A stretch of DNA of 64,000 bases, taken from the NCBI GenBank assembly GCA_901457705.2, contig LR590083.2:2480597-2544596 (forward strand), given 5' to 3'. The stretch is from Beijerinckiaceae bacterium RH AL1 (GTDB lineage: Bacteria; Pseudomonadota; Alphaproteobacteria; Rhizobiales; Beijerinckiaceae). This document shows, one piece after another, positions 16,597 through 25,327 of the stretch (its first letter is position 1; each line of letters begins with the position of its first letter). The notes under the pieces are model-generated. The model saw only the letters and a program-made list of their open reading frames with translations, made no database searches and was not told the DNA's origin. A program made the translations under genes and the position numbers.

Positions 16597-17292
16597 TCAG
16601 GCGGCGCTGGCGGCGACGCCGATCATTCCGGTGTCGATGGCGGGCGCCGCCGTCCCGTCCGGGACCGCCGACAGCGTCACCTTGCCGTCCTCGGCGACGG
16701 CGGTGACGTTGAGATGCGCCTCGCGCGCCACGAGGCCCGCGTAATAGGGCTGGATGCCGTGCGCATCGACGGTCCCCTCGGGCTCGCCGGCGAGCAGATG
16801 CGGCCAGTGGCTCTGCAGCTTGGCGTTGAGCCCGCTCGCCTCGACCTTGATCGTCAGCTCGTTGTCCATGCCCTCGAGGTTCACCGTGATGGTGCCGCCG
16901 CGCGGGATGGTCTGCCCGGCCATCAGGACGAGGTTCAGAATCAGCTTCACCTTGTTCTTCGGCAGGAGGGCGCGGGTCGCGTTCCAGACGAGCTTGGTCT
17001 TCTCGTCGGCGATGAGGCCGCGCGCGACGCCTTCGGCATCGCCGGTGTCGATCGAGGCGCCGGCCGAGCCCGCCGCCCCGAAGGCGAGGCGGCAGAACTG
17101 CAGGCGGGCCGAGGCCACCGCGGTCGACTTCTTGATCAGGTCCATCGCGAAGCCGCGCATGTCCGGATCCTTCTCGGATTCCAGCACCTCGAGGCCATTG
17201 GCGATCGCCCCGACGGGGCTGATCACGTCGTGACAGACGCGCGAGCAGAGCAGCGCCGCAAGATCGAGGGGGTCGAGGGAATATGCCGTCAT
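16597..17292 (-). CDS. chpT: Histidine phosphotransferase ChpT
   Basis: At 231 residues it matches the dimeric pseudo-kinase phosphotransferase of the alphaproteobacterial cell-cycle relay. DLAALLCSRVCHDVISPVGAI holds the phospho-accepting histidine (H21), followed by NGLEVLESE, a long second helix (KKSTAVASARLQFCRLAFG) and a degenerate ATPase-like domain (LILNLVLMAGQTIPRGG). ChpT passes phosphate from CckA to CtrA and CpdR. A near-consensus CtrA box about 65 bp upstream is consistent with CtrA feedback control. Confidence 0.92.
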   Translation of the reverse strand: MTAYSLDPLDLAALLCSRVCHDVISPVGAIANGLEVLESEKDPDMRGFAMDLIKKSTAVASARLQFCRLAFGAAGSAGASIDTGDAEGVARGLIADEKTKLVWNATRALLPKNKVKLILNLVLMAGQTIPRGGTITVNLEGMDNELTIKVEASGLNAKLQSHWPHLLAGEPEGTVDAHGIQPYYAGLVAREAHLNVTAVAEDGKVTLSAVPDGTAAPAIDTGMIGVAASAA

Positions 17293-17355
17293 CGTCTCAA
17301 TCCAGTCTGGCTGTGCCTCGGGGCAGACGTCGCCGCGCCATCAAGCGCCGGAATG

Positions 17356-17371
17356 GTTAACGGCGGCTTAC
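17356..17371 (-). promoter_or_regulatory. CtrA-like box upstream of chpT
   Basis: On the minus strand the sequence reads GTAA-GCCGCCG-TTAAC, one mismatch from the CtrA consensus TTAA-N7-TTAAC. It lies 64-79 bp before the chpT start. The motif match is seen; control by CtrA is inferred from the gene's role in the CtrA relay. Confidence 0.5.
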
Positions 17372-17578
17372 CCGACGAGAACGAATCAGTCCGGCACACC
17401 TCATGTTTCGAGGGATAACGCGAGAGGGCGGGAGGCGCAAAGCGCTCCTCTCATCTGCCCCCAACAGGAACGGCTTTCCCCAACGTCGTTCGTGACAATC
17501 GTAGTCAAAGGCGCAACGAACCCTACGGAAGTCGCTTGTATAGTCGTACCCCGCAGCAACCGGACTGGGGAGCCCAAG

Positions 17579-17974
17579 ATGGACGCCGAGCGGGTCATGA
17601 CGATTGCCGAGGTCGCCACGGCCTTCGGCGTCACGCATCGCTCTCTGCGATTTTACGAGCAGCGCGGGTTATTGCACCCGCAGCGGCGAGGCACGACGCG
17701 CTACTACCGCCCCGCCGACACCGTGCGCCTGCAGGTTCTCCTGAAAGGCAAGAAGCTCGGCTTTTCGCTTGAAGAGATCGCCCGGCTGATCCTCAGCCAC
17801 GAGACCCCGCGCGCCGGCGCCGCGGATGCGACAGTCTATCTCTCGCAGGCGCAGATCGCGACGAAGCTCGCCGCGCTCGAGGCCGAGCGTCGGCGGATCG
17901 ACCTTGCGATCGCCGAGCTCAGCCAGGCGATGGAGCGAATGTCGGCGCGTTGCGAAAGCGAGCCGACGGCCTGA
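17579..17974 (+). CDS. MerR-family transcriptional regulator
   Basis: The ATG at 17579 has GGGGAG upstream and gives 131 residues. The N-terminal winged helix MTIAEVATAFGVTHRSLRFYEQRGLLHP with RYYRPADTVRLQVLL is a standard MerR DNA-binding domain, followed by KGKKLGFSLEEIARLIL and a dimerising coiled coil (AALEAERRRIDLAIAELSQAM). There are no clustered metal-binding cysteines or a large effector domain. It resembles the short MerR proteins found in fatty-acid or stress regulation, so the signal is unknown. The next gene is convergent, so its target is not evident from context. Confidence 0.88.
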   Translation: MDAERVMTIAEVATAFGVTHRSLRFYEQRGLLHPQRRGTTRYYRPADTVRLQVLLKGKKLGFSLEEIARLILSHETPRAGAADATVYLSQAQIATKLAALEAERRRIDLAIAELSQAMERMSARCESEPTA

Positions 17975-18000
17975 GATGCGTGGGCGTCCGTTGAGGACGC

Positions 18001-18459
18001 TCAGAACATCGTGATGAGCGCCACGCCGGCGATCAGGACGAGGACGCCGACCGCGCGCAGCGGGCTCGTCGAATGCTGCGCGACGCCGAGCAGCCCAAAC
18101 TGGTCGATGATGACCGACATCACGAGGTTGGCGGAGACGGTGAGCGCGGCAAAGAGCCCGGCGCCGACCTTGTCGACGAAGAGCAGCCCGGCGACGACCG
18201 CGAAGGCGCCGATGATGCCGCCGAGCGGGGCCCACCAGGGCATGTTCGCGAGGCCCTCGGCCGTCGGCAGCGGACGCGGAAACACCGCGGCGACGATGAC
18301 GAACAGCGCCATAATGAGGCCGAACGACACGAGCGTCGCAACCCAGGGGTTGACCAGCGAGATGCGCAGCTGGCCGTTCATCGGCGGACCCATCGCCTGC
18401 AGCGCGCCGCAGAGCAGGATGATAGGGATGAGGAAGGCACCGGTGGCGGACGAATTCAT
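18001..18459 (-). CDS. DMT-superfamily membrane protein (DUF606/YdcZ-like)
   Basis: A 152-residue membrane protein with five predicted helices (FLIPIILLCGALQAMG, WVATLVSFGLIMALFVIVAAV, WAPLGGIIGAFAVVAGLLFV, GLFAALTVSANLVMSVIIDQFGLL, LRAVGVLVLIAGVALIT). The order and the sequence VSANLVMSVIIDQFGLLG are typical of DUF606 half-size transporters in the drug/metabolite superfamily. The substrate is unknown. It sits 22 bp downstream of the ArsB/NhaD-like transporter gene on the same strand and probably ends that operon. Confidence 0.85.
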   Translation of the reverse strand: MNSSATGAFLIPIILLCGALQAMGPPMNGQLRISLVNPWVATLVSFGLIMALFVIVAAVFPRPLPTAEGLANMPWWAPLGGIIGAFAVVAGLLFVDKVGAGLFAALTVSANLVMSVIIDQFGLLGVAQHSTSPLRAVGVLVLIAGVALITMF

Positions 18460-18481
18460 GCGCGTCTCTCCTTGATGTCTG

Positions 18482-19756
18482 TCACGGCAAAAGAAGCAGT
18501 CCTGCGAGCGCGGCCAGGAGCGCCGGCGGCATCGCCAGCAGTCCCAGCTTCAGAAACGTCCATGCGCTGACGTCCTCGCCCTCGCGGCGGATCGCGGTGA
18601 GCCACAGGATGGTCGCGAGCGAGCCCGTGACCGACAGGTTCGGCCCGAGGTCGACGCCGACGAGGATCGCTCCGGCGACCTTGTCGGAGACATGCGCCGC
18701 GTGGACCGCCGCGCCCGCCAGGAGGCCCGCCGGCAGGTTGTTCACGAGGTTGCAGGCGACGGCGACGACCGCGCCGCTGATCCAGCCGGCCTCGAGATCG
18801 GAGCGCTGCGCCAGGTTCTTGAGCGCGTCGCCGAGCAGCGCGAGCACGCCGCTCGTCTCGAGCGCCTGCACGAGAACGAACAGCCCGGCGACGAGCGGGA
18901 TCACCGACCACGAGATGCCCTTCATCGTCTCCCACGGGCCCTCGCGCTTGACGGCGAGCACGATGGCGACGGTGAGCAGGCCCGCGACGAAGGTCGGCAG
19001 GCCGAGCTGGATGTCGAAGGCAGAAGCGGCGATGAGCGCGATGCCGGTCGCGATGATGCCGAGGCCGGCGATGCGGCCGCTCAGAGACAGGCGCTTCGCC
19101 TCGACGTCGGTCGCGATCGCCTCCTGCAACTGTTTGCGCTGCGACCATCGCAGCACCAGGAAGGTGACGACGATCGAGGCGATCGAGGCGACGCCGAAGC
19201 GCAGCAGCCATTGCGCGAGCGGCGGCATGTGATCGCGGAAGACGACGAGGTTGGCCGGGTTCGAGATCGGCAGGACGAAGCTCGCCGCGTTGGCGATCAG
19301 CGCGCAGATGAAGAGGTAGGGCAACGGCTCCGCCTTGGCCGCCTTCGCCGCCGCATAGACCGCCGGCGTCAGCACGACGGCCGTGGCGTCGTTGGAGAGG
19401 AACACCGTCACGACGGTGCCGACCGCATAAACGAGGGCGAAGAGCCGGGAGGCCGAGCCCTTCGACTGGCGCACGGCGAGCGTCGCCAGCCAGTCGAACA
19501 GCCCTTCGCGGCGCGCGACCTCCGCCAGCGCCATCATGCCGATGAGGAAGAGGTAGACGTCGAGCCCTTTCAGCACGCCGTCCCAGGCGGCGGCCGGCGG
19601 CAGCAGCCGCAGCGCGACGAGAAGGATGGCGCCGGTCGCGGCCCAGATAAACTCGGGCCATCGGAACGGCCGCAGGATCACGCCGAGCACGGAGAGTGCG
19701 ATGATCGTCCAGGTGACGACGTGCGGCGTCAGCCAGGGGGCAAGCGAGGCTGGCAT
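18482..19756 (-). CDS. ArsB/NhaD/SLC13-like ion transporter
   Basis: A 424-residue protein with about ten or eleven membrane helices in two inverted halves. Both halves carry the family's conserved loop: VTVFLSNDATAVVLTPAV in the first and ACNLVNNLPAGLLAG in the second, as in arsenite efflux ArsB and related anion or Na+/H+ transporters (ITS superfamily). The start codon overlaps the upstream gene's stop (TGATG), so translation is coupled to the phosphoesterase. There is no ars regulator nearby, so arsenite as substrate is not supported; an anion exporter is as likely. Confidence 0.85.
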   Translation of the reverse strand: MPASLAPWLTPHVVTWTIIALSVLGVILRPFRWPEFIWAATGAILLVALRLLPPAAAWDGVLKGLDVYLFLIGMMALAEVARREGLFDWLATLAVRQSKGSASRLFALVYAVGTVVTVFLSNDATAVVLTPAVYAAAKAAKAEPLPYLFICALIANAASFVLPISNPANLVVFRDHMPPLAQWLLRFGVASIASIVVTFLVLRWSQRKQLQEAIATDVEAKRLSLSGRIAGLGIIATGIALIAASAFDIQLGLPTFVAGLLTVAIVLAVKREGPWETMKGISWSVIPLVAGLFVLVQALETSGVLALLGDALKNLAQRSDLEAGWISGAVVAVACNLVNNLPAGLLAGAAVHAAHVSDKVAGAILVGVDLGPNLSVTGSLATILWLTAIRREGEDVSAWTFLKLGLLAMPPALLAALAGLLLLP

Positions 19757-20871
19757 CACCATTTGCGACCGTTGCGGTTCGGGCCCAGCTGCGTGCCGAG
19801 GACATGGCGCGCCTCCCAGGCGGCGACGGCATCGGCGTCGCTGCCGTCGGCGCGGCGCTCGACGGCAAGGTCGGCGGCGGAAGCAAGCTCGATCGTCTCG
19901 CGCCCGGTGGCGCCGCGATCGTCCGTCGCCTCGACGACGATCGTGGCGGCCCCGTCGAGATCGAGCTTTGCCGTCCAGCGGCCCGGCGATGTCTCGCGCA
20001 GCGGCTGCGGCGCGCCCTCGTCGACGACGCAGGAGCAGCTCGCGATCGGCCGCGGCCACAGCACGCTGACGCGCAGCTCGCAGCGAGGACCGGGGAGATG
20101 ATCGGGATCGTCGGGGTCGAACGCGAGGCGGCGATCGACCGGCGCGGTGATCACCACGAGCGGCCCTTCGTCCGTCAGCGTGCGGAAGCGCCATGAGACC
20201 GCGCGGCGATCGATCGAGACGATCGAGAAGCCGACCGGCCCCTCCTCGATCTGGCCCGTCGAGCGCGTGGCGGAAAAGATCGTGCGGCCGTCGTTGGCGA
20301 GCTCGTTGTAGTGGGTGTGGCCCATGTCGACGAGCAGCACCTCGCGGGCCGCCAGCGCCGCGTTGATCGCGGCGGTCTCACCGCCGCCGCGCAGGTCGGC
20401 GGGATAAGTGTGCATGAAGATCGCGCAGCGTGTGCCCTGCGCCGCCGCCGTCGCCAGCTCCGCCTCGAGCCAGGCCGTCTGCTCGGCCCCGAGGCGGAAG
20501 TCCGGGCCGCCGGTGCCCGGCCCGCTGATGTCTAGGAAGAGGCAGCGCACGCCCTTGACGTCGACCGCCTTCGGCAGCCGGGACGCGCCAAGCTCGCCGT
20601 GGAAGGCCTCGAGCGAGCCCTGCTCCATGTCGTGGTCGCCCGTGATGACGTGGACGGGCAGCTGCAGGCGCTCGATCGCGCGGCGCACCAGCGCGTATTG
20701 CGCGCGCGTGCCGTTGTCGGCGTTGTCGCCGGGCAGGTAGACGAAGTCGAGCGAGCCCGCGAAGTCCCGGGCGATCACGTCGACGATCGCTAGCAGGTCG
20801 CGATAGTTCTCCTCGGTTTCCGTCGTGAGGTGCAGGTCGCCGAGATGTGCGTAGACGAGAGGATCCGTCAT
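19756..20871 (-). CDS. Calcineurin-like phosphoesterase with C-terminal beta domain
   Basis: A 371-residue cytosolic protein. The N-terminal ~230 residues show YAHLGDLHLT (DxH), VYLPGDNADNG (GD), VITGDHDME (GDHD, in place of GNHD), FMHTYP and VDMGHTHYNEL (GHxH). The C-terminal part is beta-rich (ELRVSVLWPRPIASCSCVVD, ATIVVEATDDRGATG), like an Ig-type domain. The architecture resembles purple-acid or Icc-like phosphoesterases; the substrate is unknown. It is translationally coupled to the downstream transporter, suggesting a joint role. Confidence 0.88.
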   Translation of the reverse strand: MTDPLVYAHLGDLHLTTETEENYRDLLAIVDVIARDFAGSLDFVYLPGDNADNGTRAQYALVRRAIERLQLPVHVITGDHDMEQGSLEAFHGELGASRLPKAVDVKGVRCLFLDISGPGTGGPDFRLGAEQTAWLEAELATAAAQGTRCAIFMHTYPADLRGGGETAAINAALAAREVLLVDMGHTHYNELANDGRTIFSATRSTGQIEEGPVGFSIVSIDRRAVSWRFRTLTDEGPLVVITAPVDRRLAFDPDDPDHLPGPRCELRVSVLWPRPIASCSCVVDEGAPQPLRETSPGRWTAKLDLDGAATIVVEATDDRGATGRETIELASAADLAVERRADGSDADAVAAWEARHVLGTQLGPNRNGRKW

Positions 20872-20895
20872 GGGGGAGTTCCGTAGGTCATGAAG

Positions 20896-22185
20896 TCAGG
20901 CTGCGGCCCGCATAGGTGACGCCGAGGAGCGCGGCTCGAAGCCTCGCGTCTCCGGCATCGCGACGAGGTAGATGACGAAGCCGGCGGCCGCGATGATCGC
21001 CAGCGCGATGAAGGCCGCGGAAAAGCTCGCCGCGACGATGATCGTGCCGGCGAGCGTCGCCGAGAGCGCCGCGCCGAGGCCCTGCGCCGTGGCGACGGCG
21101 CCCTGGGCGACGTTGAAGCGCCCGGTGCCCCGCATGAGGTCGGCGACGACGATCGGAAACAGCGCGCCGTAGATGCCGGCGCCGATGCCGTCGAGAAGCT
21201 GCACGCCGACGAGCCAGAACGGATCGTTCGAGAAGGTGTAGAGCACGCCGCGCACCGCGAGCACGCCGAAGGCGGCGAGGAAGATCGGCTTGCGGCCGAT
21301 CGCATCCGCCTTGGCCCCGACGAAGACGGCGACGGGCACCATCACGAACTGCGCGGCGACGATGCAGACCGCGATGAGCGAGGTCGCGTGATCCTTGCCC
21401 GAGAGCTTGGTCAAGAGCTGCCCGACCGAGGTGAGCATGGCGGCGTTGGCGAGATGGAAGATCGCCGCGAGCAGCGCGAAGAGCGCCAGCAGCTTGTTCT
21501 GGAACAGGGTCTCGAGCACCGACGGCTGCTCGGCCTCGTCCTTGCCGGCGCCGTCGAGGCCGCGGGCGAGATCGTCGTCGATCGCGTCTGCCGGCACCAT
21601 CAGCATCGCGCCGATGCTCGCGACGGCGAGTGCCGCGAGCAGCCAGAAGACGACGATCGGCCCGAACTTGAGCGCCGTGACGCCGGCGATCGCCGCCGCG
21701 ATGGCGTTGCCGGCATGGTTGAACCCCTCGTTGCGGCCGACCCGCTTCGAGAACGCCTTCGGCCCGACGACGCCGAGCGTGATGGCGGCGATCGCCGGCG
21801 GGAAGATCGCGCCGGCGATATGGGCGATCGACTGCGTGATGGTCACCAGCGCGAAGCCGGAGACGAACGGCAGCACGAGGCAGGAGAAGGTGACGGCCAG
21901 CGCGCCGGCGATGACGATGGCCCGCTTGTGCCGCGTCCGATCGACGAGGGCGCCGACCGGCGTCTGGGCGACGAGGCCGGCGATGCCGGCGATCGTCATG
22001 ACGAGCCCGACCGTCGCCTCGTTCCAGCCCTGGGTGGGGCCGCGCTCGGCGATGAGGTAGATGGCGAGATACGGCCCCAGGCCGTCGCGCACGTCGGCAA
22101 GGCAGAAGTTGAGCGCGTCGAGCCCGCGCAGGCTACGCCGCGAAGGGGATCTCTCGATCCCTTTGCGCTCGTCGTCCGTCGTCAC
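20896..22185 (-). CDS. MFS transporter
   Basis: A 429-residue major-facilitator protein of about twelve helices. The first loop DALNFCLADVRDGLGPYLAIYLI and GALVDRTRHKRAIVIAG (GxxxDRxxxK motif A between helices 2 and 3) are clear, and VGAKADAIGRKP repeats the motif in the second half. It resembles predicted drug/solute transporters in rhizobia. The GTG at 22185 is chosen because a G-run lies about ten bases upstream and the frame before it is GC-rich read-through over the neighbouring gene. The substrate is unknown. Confidence 0.88.
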   Translation of the reverse strand: MTTDDERKGIERSPSRRSLRGLDALNFCLADVRDGLGPYLAIYLIAERGPTQGWNEATVGLVMTIAGIAGLVAQTPVGALVDRTRHKRAIVIAGALAVTFSCLVLPFVSGFALVTITQSIAHIAGAIFPPAIAAITLGVVGPKAFSKRVGRNEGFNHAGNAIAAAIAGVTALKFGPIVVFWLLAALAVASIGAMLMVPADAIDDDLARGLDGAGKDEAEQPSVLETLFQNKLLALFALLAAIFHLANAAMLTSVGQLLTKLSGKDHATSLIAVCIVAAQFVMVPVAVFVGAKADAIGRKPIFLAAFGVLAVRGVLYTFSNDPFWLVGVQLLDGIGAGIYGALFPIVVADLMRGTGRFNVAQGAVATAQGLGAALSATLAGTIIVAASFSAAFIALAIIAAAGFVIYLVAMPETRGFEPRSSASPMRAAA

Positions 22186-22214
22186 TCGGTCGTCCCCCCG
22201 TCGCGCGGCGGCTT

Positions 22215-22712
22215 CTAGGCCGCCGTCAGCTCGTCCGCCCACTTGTGATCGTCGTGGGGCACCGGCTTCTCCTTGCGGATATGGCCGTCGAGCTCGACGT
22301 GGCATTCGACGAAGTGCCGGCCGTGCCGCGCCAGCACCTCGAAGTGCTTCGGCTTGCGCCGCGGCGTGCCGATCGGCTGCATGCCGGCGGCGGTGACGGC
22401 GCGGAGCGCGACCTGGGGATCGGCCGGCTCGTGATGGTGAGGTCCGCGATGGCCGGGCCCGTGCTCGTGCGGCTTCTTGTGGGCGATCGCGACGGGCGCC
22501 TGGCCCTCCTGCGCGATGCTGTCGACCTTGAGCTCGGACGGCTTCATCTCGCCGGCGGCGACGACGCGCAGGCCAGGCTTGAGACGGAAGGCTTCCGCGC
22601 CCTTCGGGCCGAGGTCGGCGAGCACCCGGCCATGCCCGGTGTCGATAGTGAAACGATGCGCGAAGACGTCGACGATCTCGCCGACGACCTCGCGGCGCTC
22701 GTGATGGGGCAT
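22215..22712 (-). CDS. Uncharacterised protein with His-rich linker
   Basis: A 165-residue soluble protein, not recognised. The N-terminal part (VGEIVDVFAHRFTIDTGHG then RVLADLGPKGAEAF and VVAAGEMKPSELKVDSI) looks like a small beta-barrel of the OB/DUF5666 kind. A histidine-rich linker (HKKPHEHGPGHRGPHHH) joins it to a C-terminal segment (HFEVLARHGRHFVECHVELDG) of alternating strands. The histidines suggest metal binding, unproven. It lies 29 bp upstream of the MFS gene on the same strand and may share its transcript. Confidence 0.65.
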   Translation of the reverse strand: MPHHERREVVGEIVDVFAHRFTIDTGHGRVLADLGPKGAEAFRLKPGLRVVAAGEMKPSELKVDSIAQEGQAPVAIAHKKPHEHGPGHRGPHHHEPADPQVALRAVTAAGMQPIGTPRRKPKHFEVLARHGRHFVECHVELDGHIRKEKPVPHDDHKWADELTAA

Positions 22713-22775
22713 ACTAAAATTCTCCGAAGCTGGACAGTAATGGCCAAGGCCAAGTTTCGTTGCGCCGTGCGCGAT

Positions 22776-23117
22776 TTATTTGGCTGCCGGCGCGGGGCTC
22801 GTCTGGGCGAGAAGCTTGGTCGCGATCTCGGCGCAGGCTGTCGTCGTGTCCTGCTGCGCGCAATGGACGTCGACGTGGACGACGCCGTCGGCCTGGCGGT
22901 CGATGACGACATGCGCGCCGGGCGGCGGGGGCGGCGGGAACATGCCGGCCTGCGGGCGCGGCGGCGGGCCCTCGCCGGGCGGCGGGGGCGGTGCGTCCCG
23001 CCCGGCAGGAGGAGGCGGCGCATCCTGGCCGGGCGGCGGCGGCGGGGCGGCATGGGCCAGCAGCGGGGCGGCCATGAGGCCCGCGAGCAAGGTGGCGGTG
23101 AAGGAGAGACGATGCAC
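22776..23117 (-). CDS. Secreted proline-rich small protein
   Basis: A 113-residue protein with a signal peptide (MHRLSFTATLLAGLMAAPLLAHA), then a repetitive PPPPPG-x-DAPPPP linker (roughly residues 25-68) and a short C-terminal domain with two cysteines (VVHVDVHCAQQDTTTACAEIATKLL). The proline repeats suggest an extended periplasmic spacer. No function is known. It is divergent from the response regulator gene, and the 126-bp gap between them carries TTCAG repeats. Confidence 0.65.
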   Translation of the reverse strand: MHRLSFTATLLAGLMAAPLLAHAAPPPPPGQDAPPPPAGRDAPPPPPGEGPPPRPQAGMFPPPPPPGAHVVIDRQADGVVHVDVHCAQQDTTTACAEIATKLLAQTSPAPAAK

Positions 23118-23186
23118 AGGGAAACCTCTCGTCTGCGGATGGCGGCACGCTAAACGGTCTCGCGAAATCCAGCCTGAACCGAGCCG

Positions 23187-23202
23187 TTCAGATTGAGTTC
23201 AG
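23187..23202 (+). promoter_or_regulatory. Tandem TTCAG repeat, candidate OmpR-family operator
   Basis: TTCAG-N6-TTCAG (11-bp period, one helical turn) lies 42-57 bp before the response regulator start, with an inverted CTGAA at 23174-23178. Direct repeats with this spacing are how OmpR/PhoB-family regulators bind, so this may be an autoregulatory site also serving the divergent proline-rich gene. This is inferred from spacing only. Confidence 0.35.
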
Positions 23203-23243
23203 CAGCCGAGCGTAAGGCGCCGGATCGAGTCTCCTGCCCGCCC

Positions 23244-23909
23244 ATGAAAATCCTGCTCATCGAAGACGACGGTCCGCTCGCCACCGAGATCGCGCGCGGC
23301 CTGCGCCAGGAAAGCTTCGTCGTCGATCACGCCGGCAACGGCGAGGACGGCCAGCACCTCGGCGCGACGGGACTCTATGATGCCTGCGTGCTTGACCTCG
23401 GCCTGCCCAAGGTGCCGGGCCTCGCCGTGCTCGCCGCCTGGCGCGCGGCGGGCGTCAAGGTCCCGGTGCTCATCCTCACGGCGCGCGATGCGTGGAGCGA
23501 CAAGGTCGAGGGCTTCAAGGCCGGCGCCGACGACTTCCTGACGAAGCCGTTCCGCATCGAGGAGCTGGTGATGCGCCTGCGCGCGCTGATCCGCCGGGCG
23601 GCCGGCTATGCCGACACCAAGGTGCAGTGCGGGCCGCTCACCTTCAACGCGCATATCGGCGTCTTCGAGCTCGACGGGCTGCCGCTGCGGCTCACCGCGC
23701 TCGAATGGCGGGTGCTCTCGTGCCTCGCGCTGCGCAAGGGCGTCGTCGTCTCGCGCGACGAGCTCACCGAGCGCGTCTACCAGAGCGACGCCGACACGGA
23801 TTCGAACTCGCTCGAGGTCATCATCGCGCGGCTCCGGCGCAAGATCGGCCGCGACCTCATCGAGACCGTGCGCGGCCGCGGCTATCTGCTCACGGACGCC
23901 GGCGGTTGA
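23244..23909 (+). CDS. OmpR-family response regulator
   Basis: A 221-residue two-domain regulator. The receiver (MKILLIEDDGPLA) has the acidic pair, phospho-acceptor D51 in ACVLDLGLP and K in FLTKPF. The C-terminal winged helix shows LTALEWRVLSCLALRKG and SLEVIIARLRRKIGRDLIETVRGRGYLL. It is closest in look to PhoP/QseB regulators. It is followed immediately by its sensor kinase gene, with the stop overlapping a possible TTG start. The signal is unknown. The ATG at 23244 gives the standard N-terminus. Confidence 0.93.
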   Translation: MKILLIEDDGPLATEIARGLRQESFVVDHAGNGEDGQHLGATGLYDACVLDLGLPKVPGLAVLAAWRAAGVKVPVLILTARDAWSDKVEGFKAGADDFLTKPFRIEELVMRLRALIRRAAGYADTKVQCGPLTFNAHIGVFELDGLPLRLTALEWRVLSCLALRKGVVVSRDELTERVYQSDADTDSNSLEVIIARLRRKIGRDLIETVRGRGYLLTDAGG

Positions 23910-23938
23910 GCGGCCTGCGCGGGCTCGCGGGCCGGCTG

Positions 23939-25327
23939 ATGCCGACCTCGCTCGGCGGCCGCCTGCTGGCCGGCTCGGCGCTGTTCACGCTGATCGCCCT
24001 GCTCTTCACGCTCGGCCTCATGTGGCAGGTGCTGTCGCGCTTCGTGACCGGCCAGATCGACCAGCGGCTCGACAATAAGATCGTCGCCTTGTCGTCGCAG
24101 CTCCGCGTGGCGCCGGACCGCCGCATCACGCTCGAGGGCGACGCCGACGGGCCGCCGTTCGACAAGCGGCACCATCACGCCTTCTGGTTCATCCGCGGCC
24201 CGGCGAACGACCTGCATAGCCGCTGGCTGCAGCCGTCCGACTTCGTGCCGCCGGCCGACGCGGAGATCGCCACCCTGCCCACGCCGCCACCGCCGATCGG
24301 GGCGGACGACGAGCTGTCGGCCCTCGAGCGCGACGGCCGGCCGCAGACCCTCGTGACTTCGGGCCCCGGCGGCCTCGCGATGCACATGCGCGTCGCGCGA
24401 CGATCGATCGGCGGCGTGCCGGTGACGATCTTCGTCGCCGCGCCGGTCGAGTCGATCACCCATCCCATGCGCGAGGCGCTGACGACGATCTCCATCGCCG
24501 TCGCCGGTCTCGGCCTCGCGCTAATCGCCGCGGCGCTCGTGCAGGTGCGGCTCGGCCTGCGCCCGCTCGGGCGCCTGCGCCGCGAGGTGGCGGCCGTGCG
24601 CGACGGCCGCGCCGCGCTCCTGCCGGTCGCGCAGCCCGCTGAGATCGAGCCGCTCGTCACCGAGCTCAACGCGCTGCTCGCGCAGAACGCCGCCAATCTC
24701 GAGCGCGCCCGCCGCCATGTCGCCAACCTCGCGCACGGGCTGAAGACGCCGCTCGCGACGCTCGCCCTGTCGCTCGAGCGCATGCCGGGCGACGACGGCG
24801 CCGCCGCGCGCAAGCTCGCGACCCTCGTCGAGCGCCGCATCCGCCACCACCTCGCCCGTGCCCGCGCCGCGGCGCTCGAGGGGCCGGCGCGCAGCCGGAC
24901 GCCGCTCGCCGTGCGGCTCGGCGATCTCGGCGACGCGCTGGCCCGGATCCACGCCGGACGACAGGTGGTCTTCGCTCTCGAGTGTCCGCCGGAGGCGGCC
25001 ATCGCCTGCGAGCCGCAGGATGTGGACGAGATCTTCGGCAACCTGCTCGACAACGCCTTCAAGTACACGCGCGAGCGCGTCGCCTGCGAGGTAAGAGAAG
25101 TTGGGCGCCAAACCATCGTCGAGATCGCCGACGACGGGCCGGGGCTGAGTGCCCAGGAAATCGCGCGCGTGCTGCGGCCGGGCCAGCGGCTCGACGAGGA
25201 CATCCCCGGCTACGGCTTCGGTCTGCCGATCGCGCGCGAGCTGGTCGAGCTGTACGGGGGCACGCTGGCGCTGGCCGGGCGAGAGCGCGGGCTGGTCGTC
25301 ACGGTGCGGCTTCCGGCGGCGCGCTAG
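23939..25327 (+). CDS. Sensor histidine kinase (PhoQ-like)
   Basis: A 462-residue kinase. Transmembrane helix 1 (LLAGSALFTLIALLFTLGLMW), a periplasmic sensor region of about 150 residues, helix 2 (ISIAVAGLGLALIAAALVQV) and a HAMP-like segment are followed by the H-box VANLAHGLKTPLATL (H266) and ATPase motifs NLLDNAFKYT (N), ADDGPGLS (G1) and GYGFGLPIARELV (G2). The HGLKTPL form of the H-box is typical of PhoQ-type kinases, which sense divalent cations or acidic peptides. A TTG at 23906 overlapping the regulator stop is an alternative start. The last 4 bp overlap the convergent gene. Confidence 0.92.
   Translation: MPTSLGGRLLAGSALFTLIALLFTLGLMWQVLSRFVTGQIDQRLDNKIVALSSQLRVAPDRRITLEGDADGPPFDKRHHHAFWFIRGPANDLHSRWLQPSDFVPPADAEIATLPTPPPPIGADDELSALERDGRPQTLVTSGPGGLAMHMRVARRSIGGVPVTIFVAAPVESITHPMREALTTISIAVAGLGLALIAAALVQVRLGLRPLGRLRREVAAVRDGRAALLPVAQPAEIEPLVTELNALLAQNAANLERARRHVANLAHGLKTPLATLALSLERMPGDDGAAARKLATLVERRIRHHLARARAAALEGPARSRTPLAVRLGDLGDALARIHAGRQVVFALECPPEAAIACEPQDVDEIFGNLLDNAFKYTRERVACEVREVGRQTIVEIADDGPGLSAQEIARVLRPGQRLDEDIPGYGFGLPIARELVELYGGTLALAGRERGLVVTVRLPAAR

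Noticed and set aside
18482-19756. Arsenite efflux pump ArsB with an ars operon
   Set aside because: No arsR, arsC or arsA nearby; the protein belongs to a wide ion transporter superfamily, so arsenite specificity is unsupported.
22929-23051. Repeated GGCGGC/CCGCCG-rich segment as a DNA tandem repeat element
   Set aside because: It encodes the proline-rich linker of the secreted protein and is irregular; a coding explanation is sufficient.
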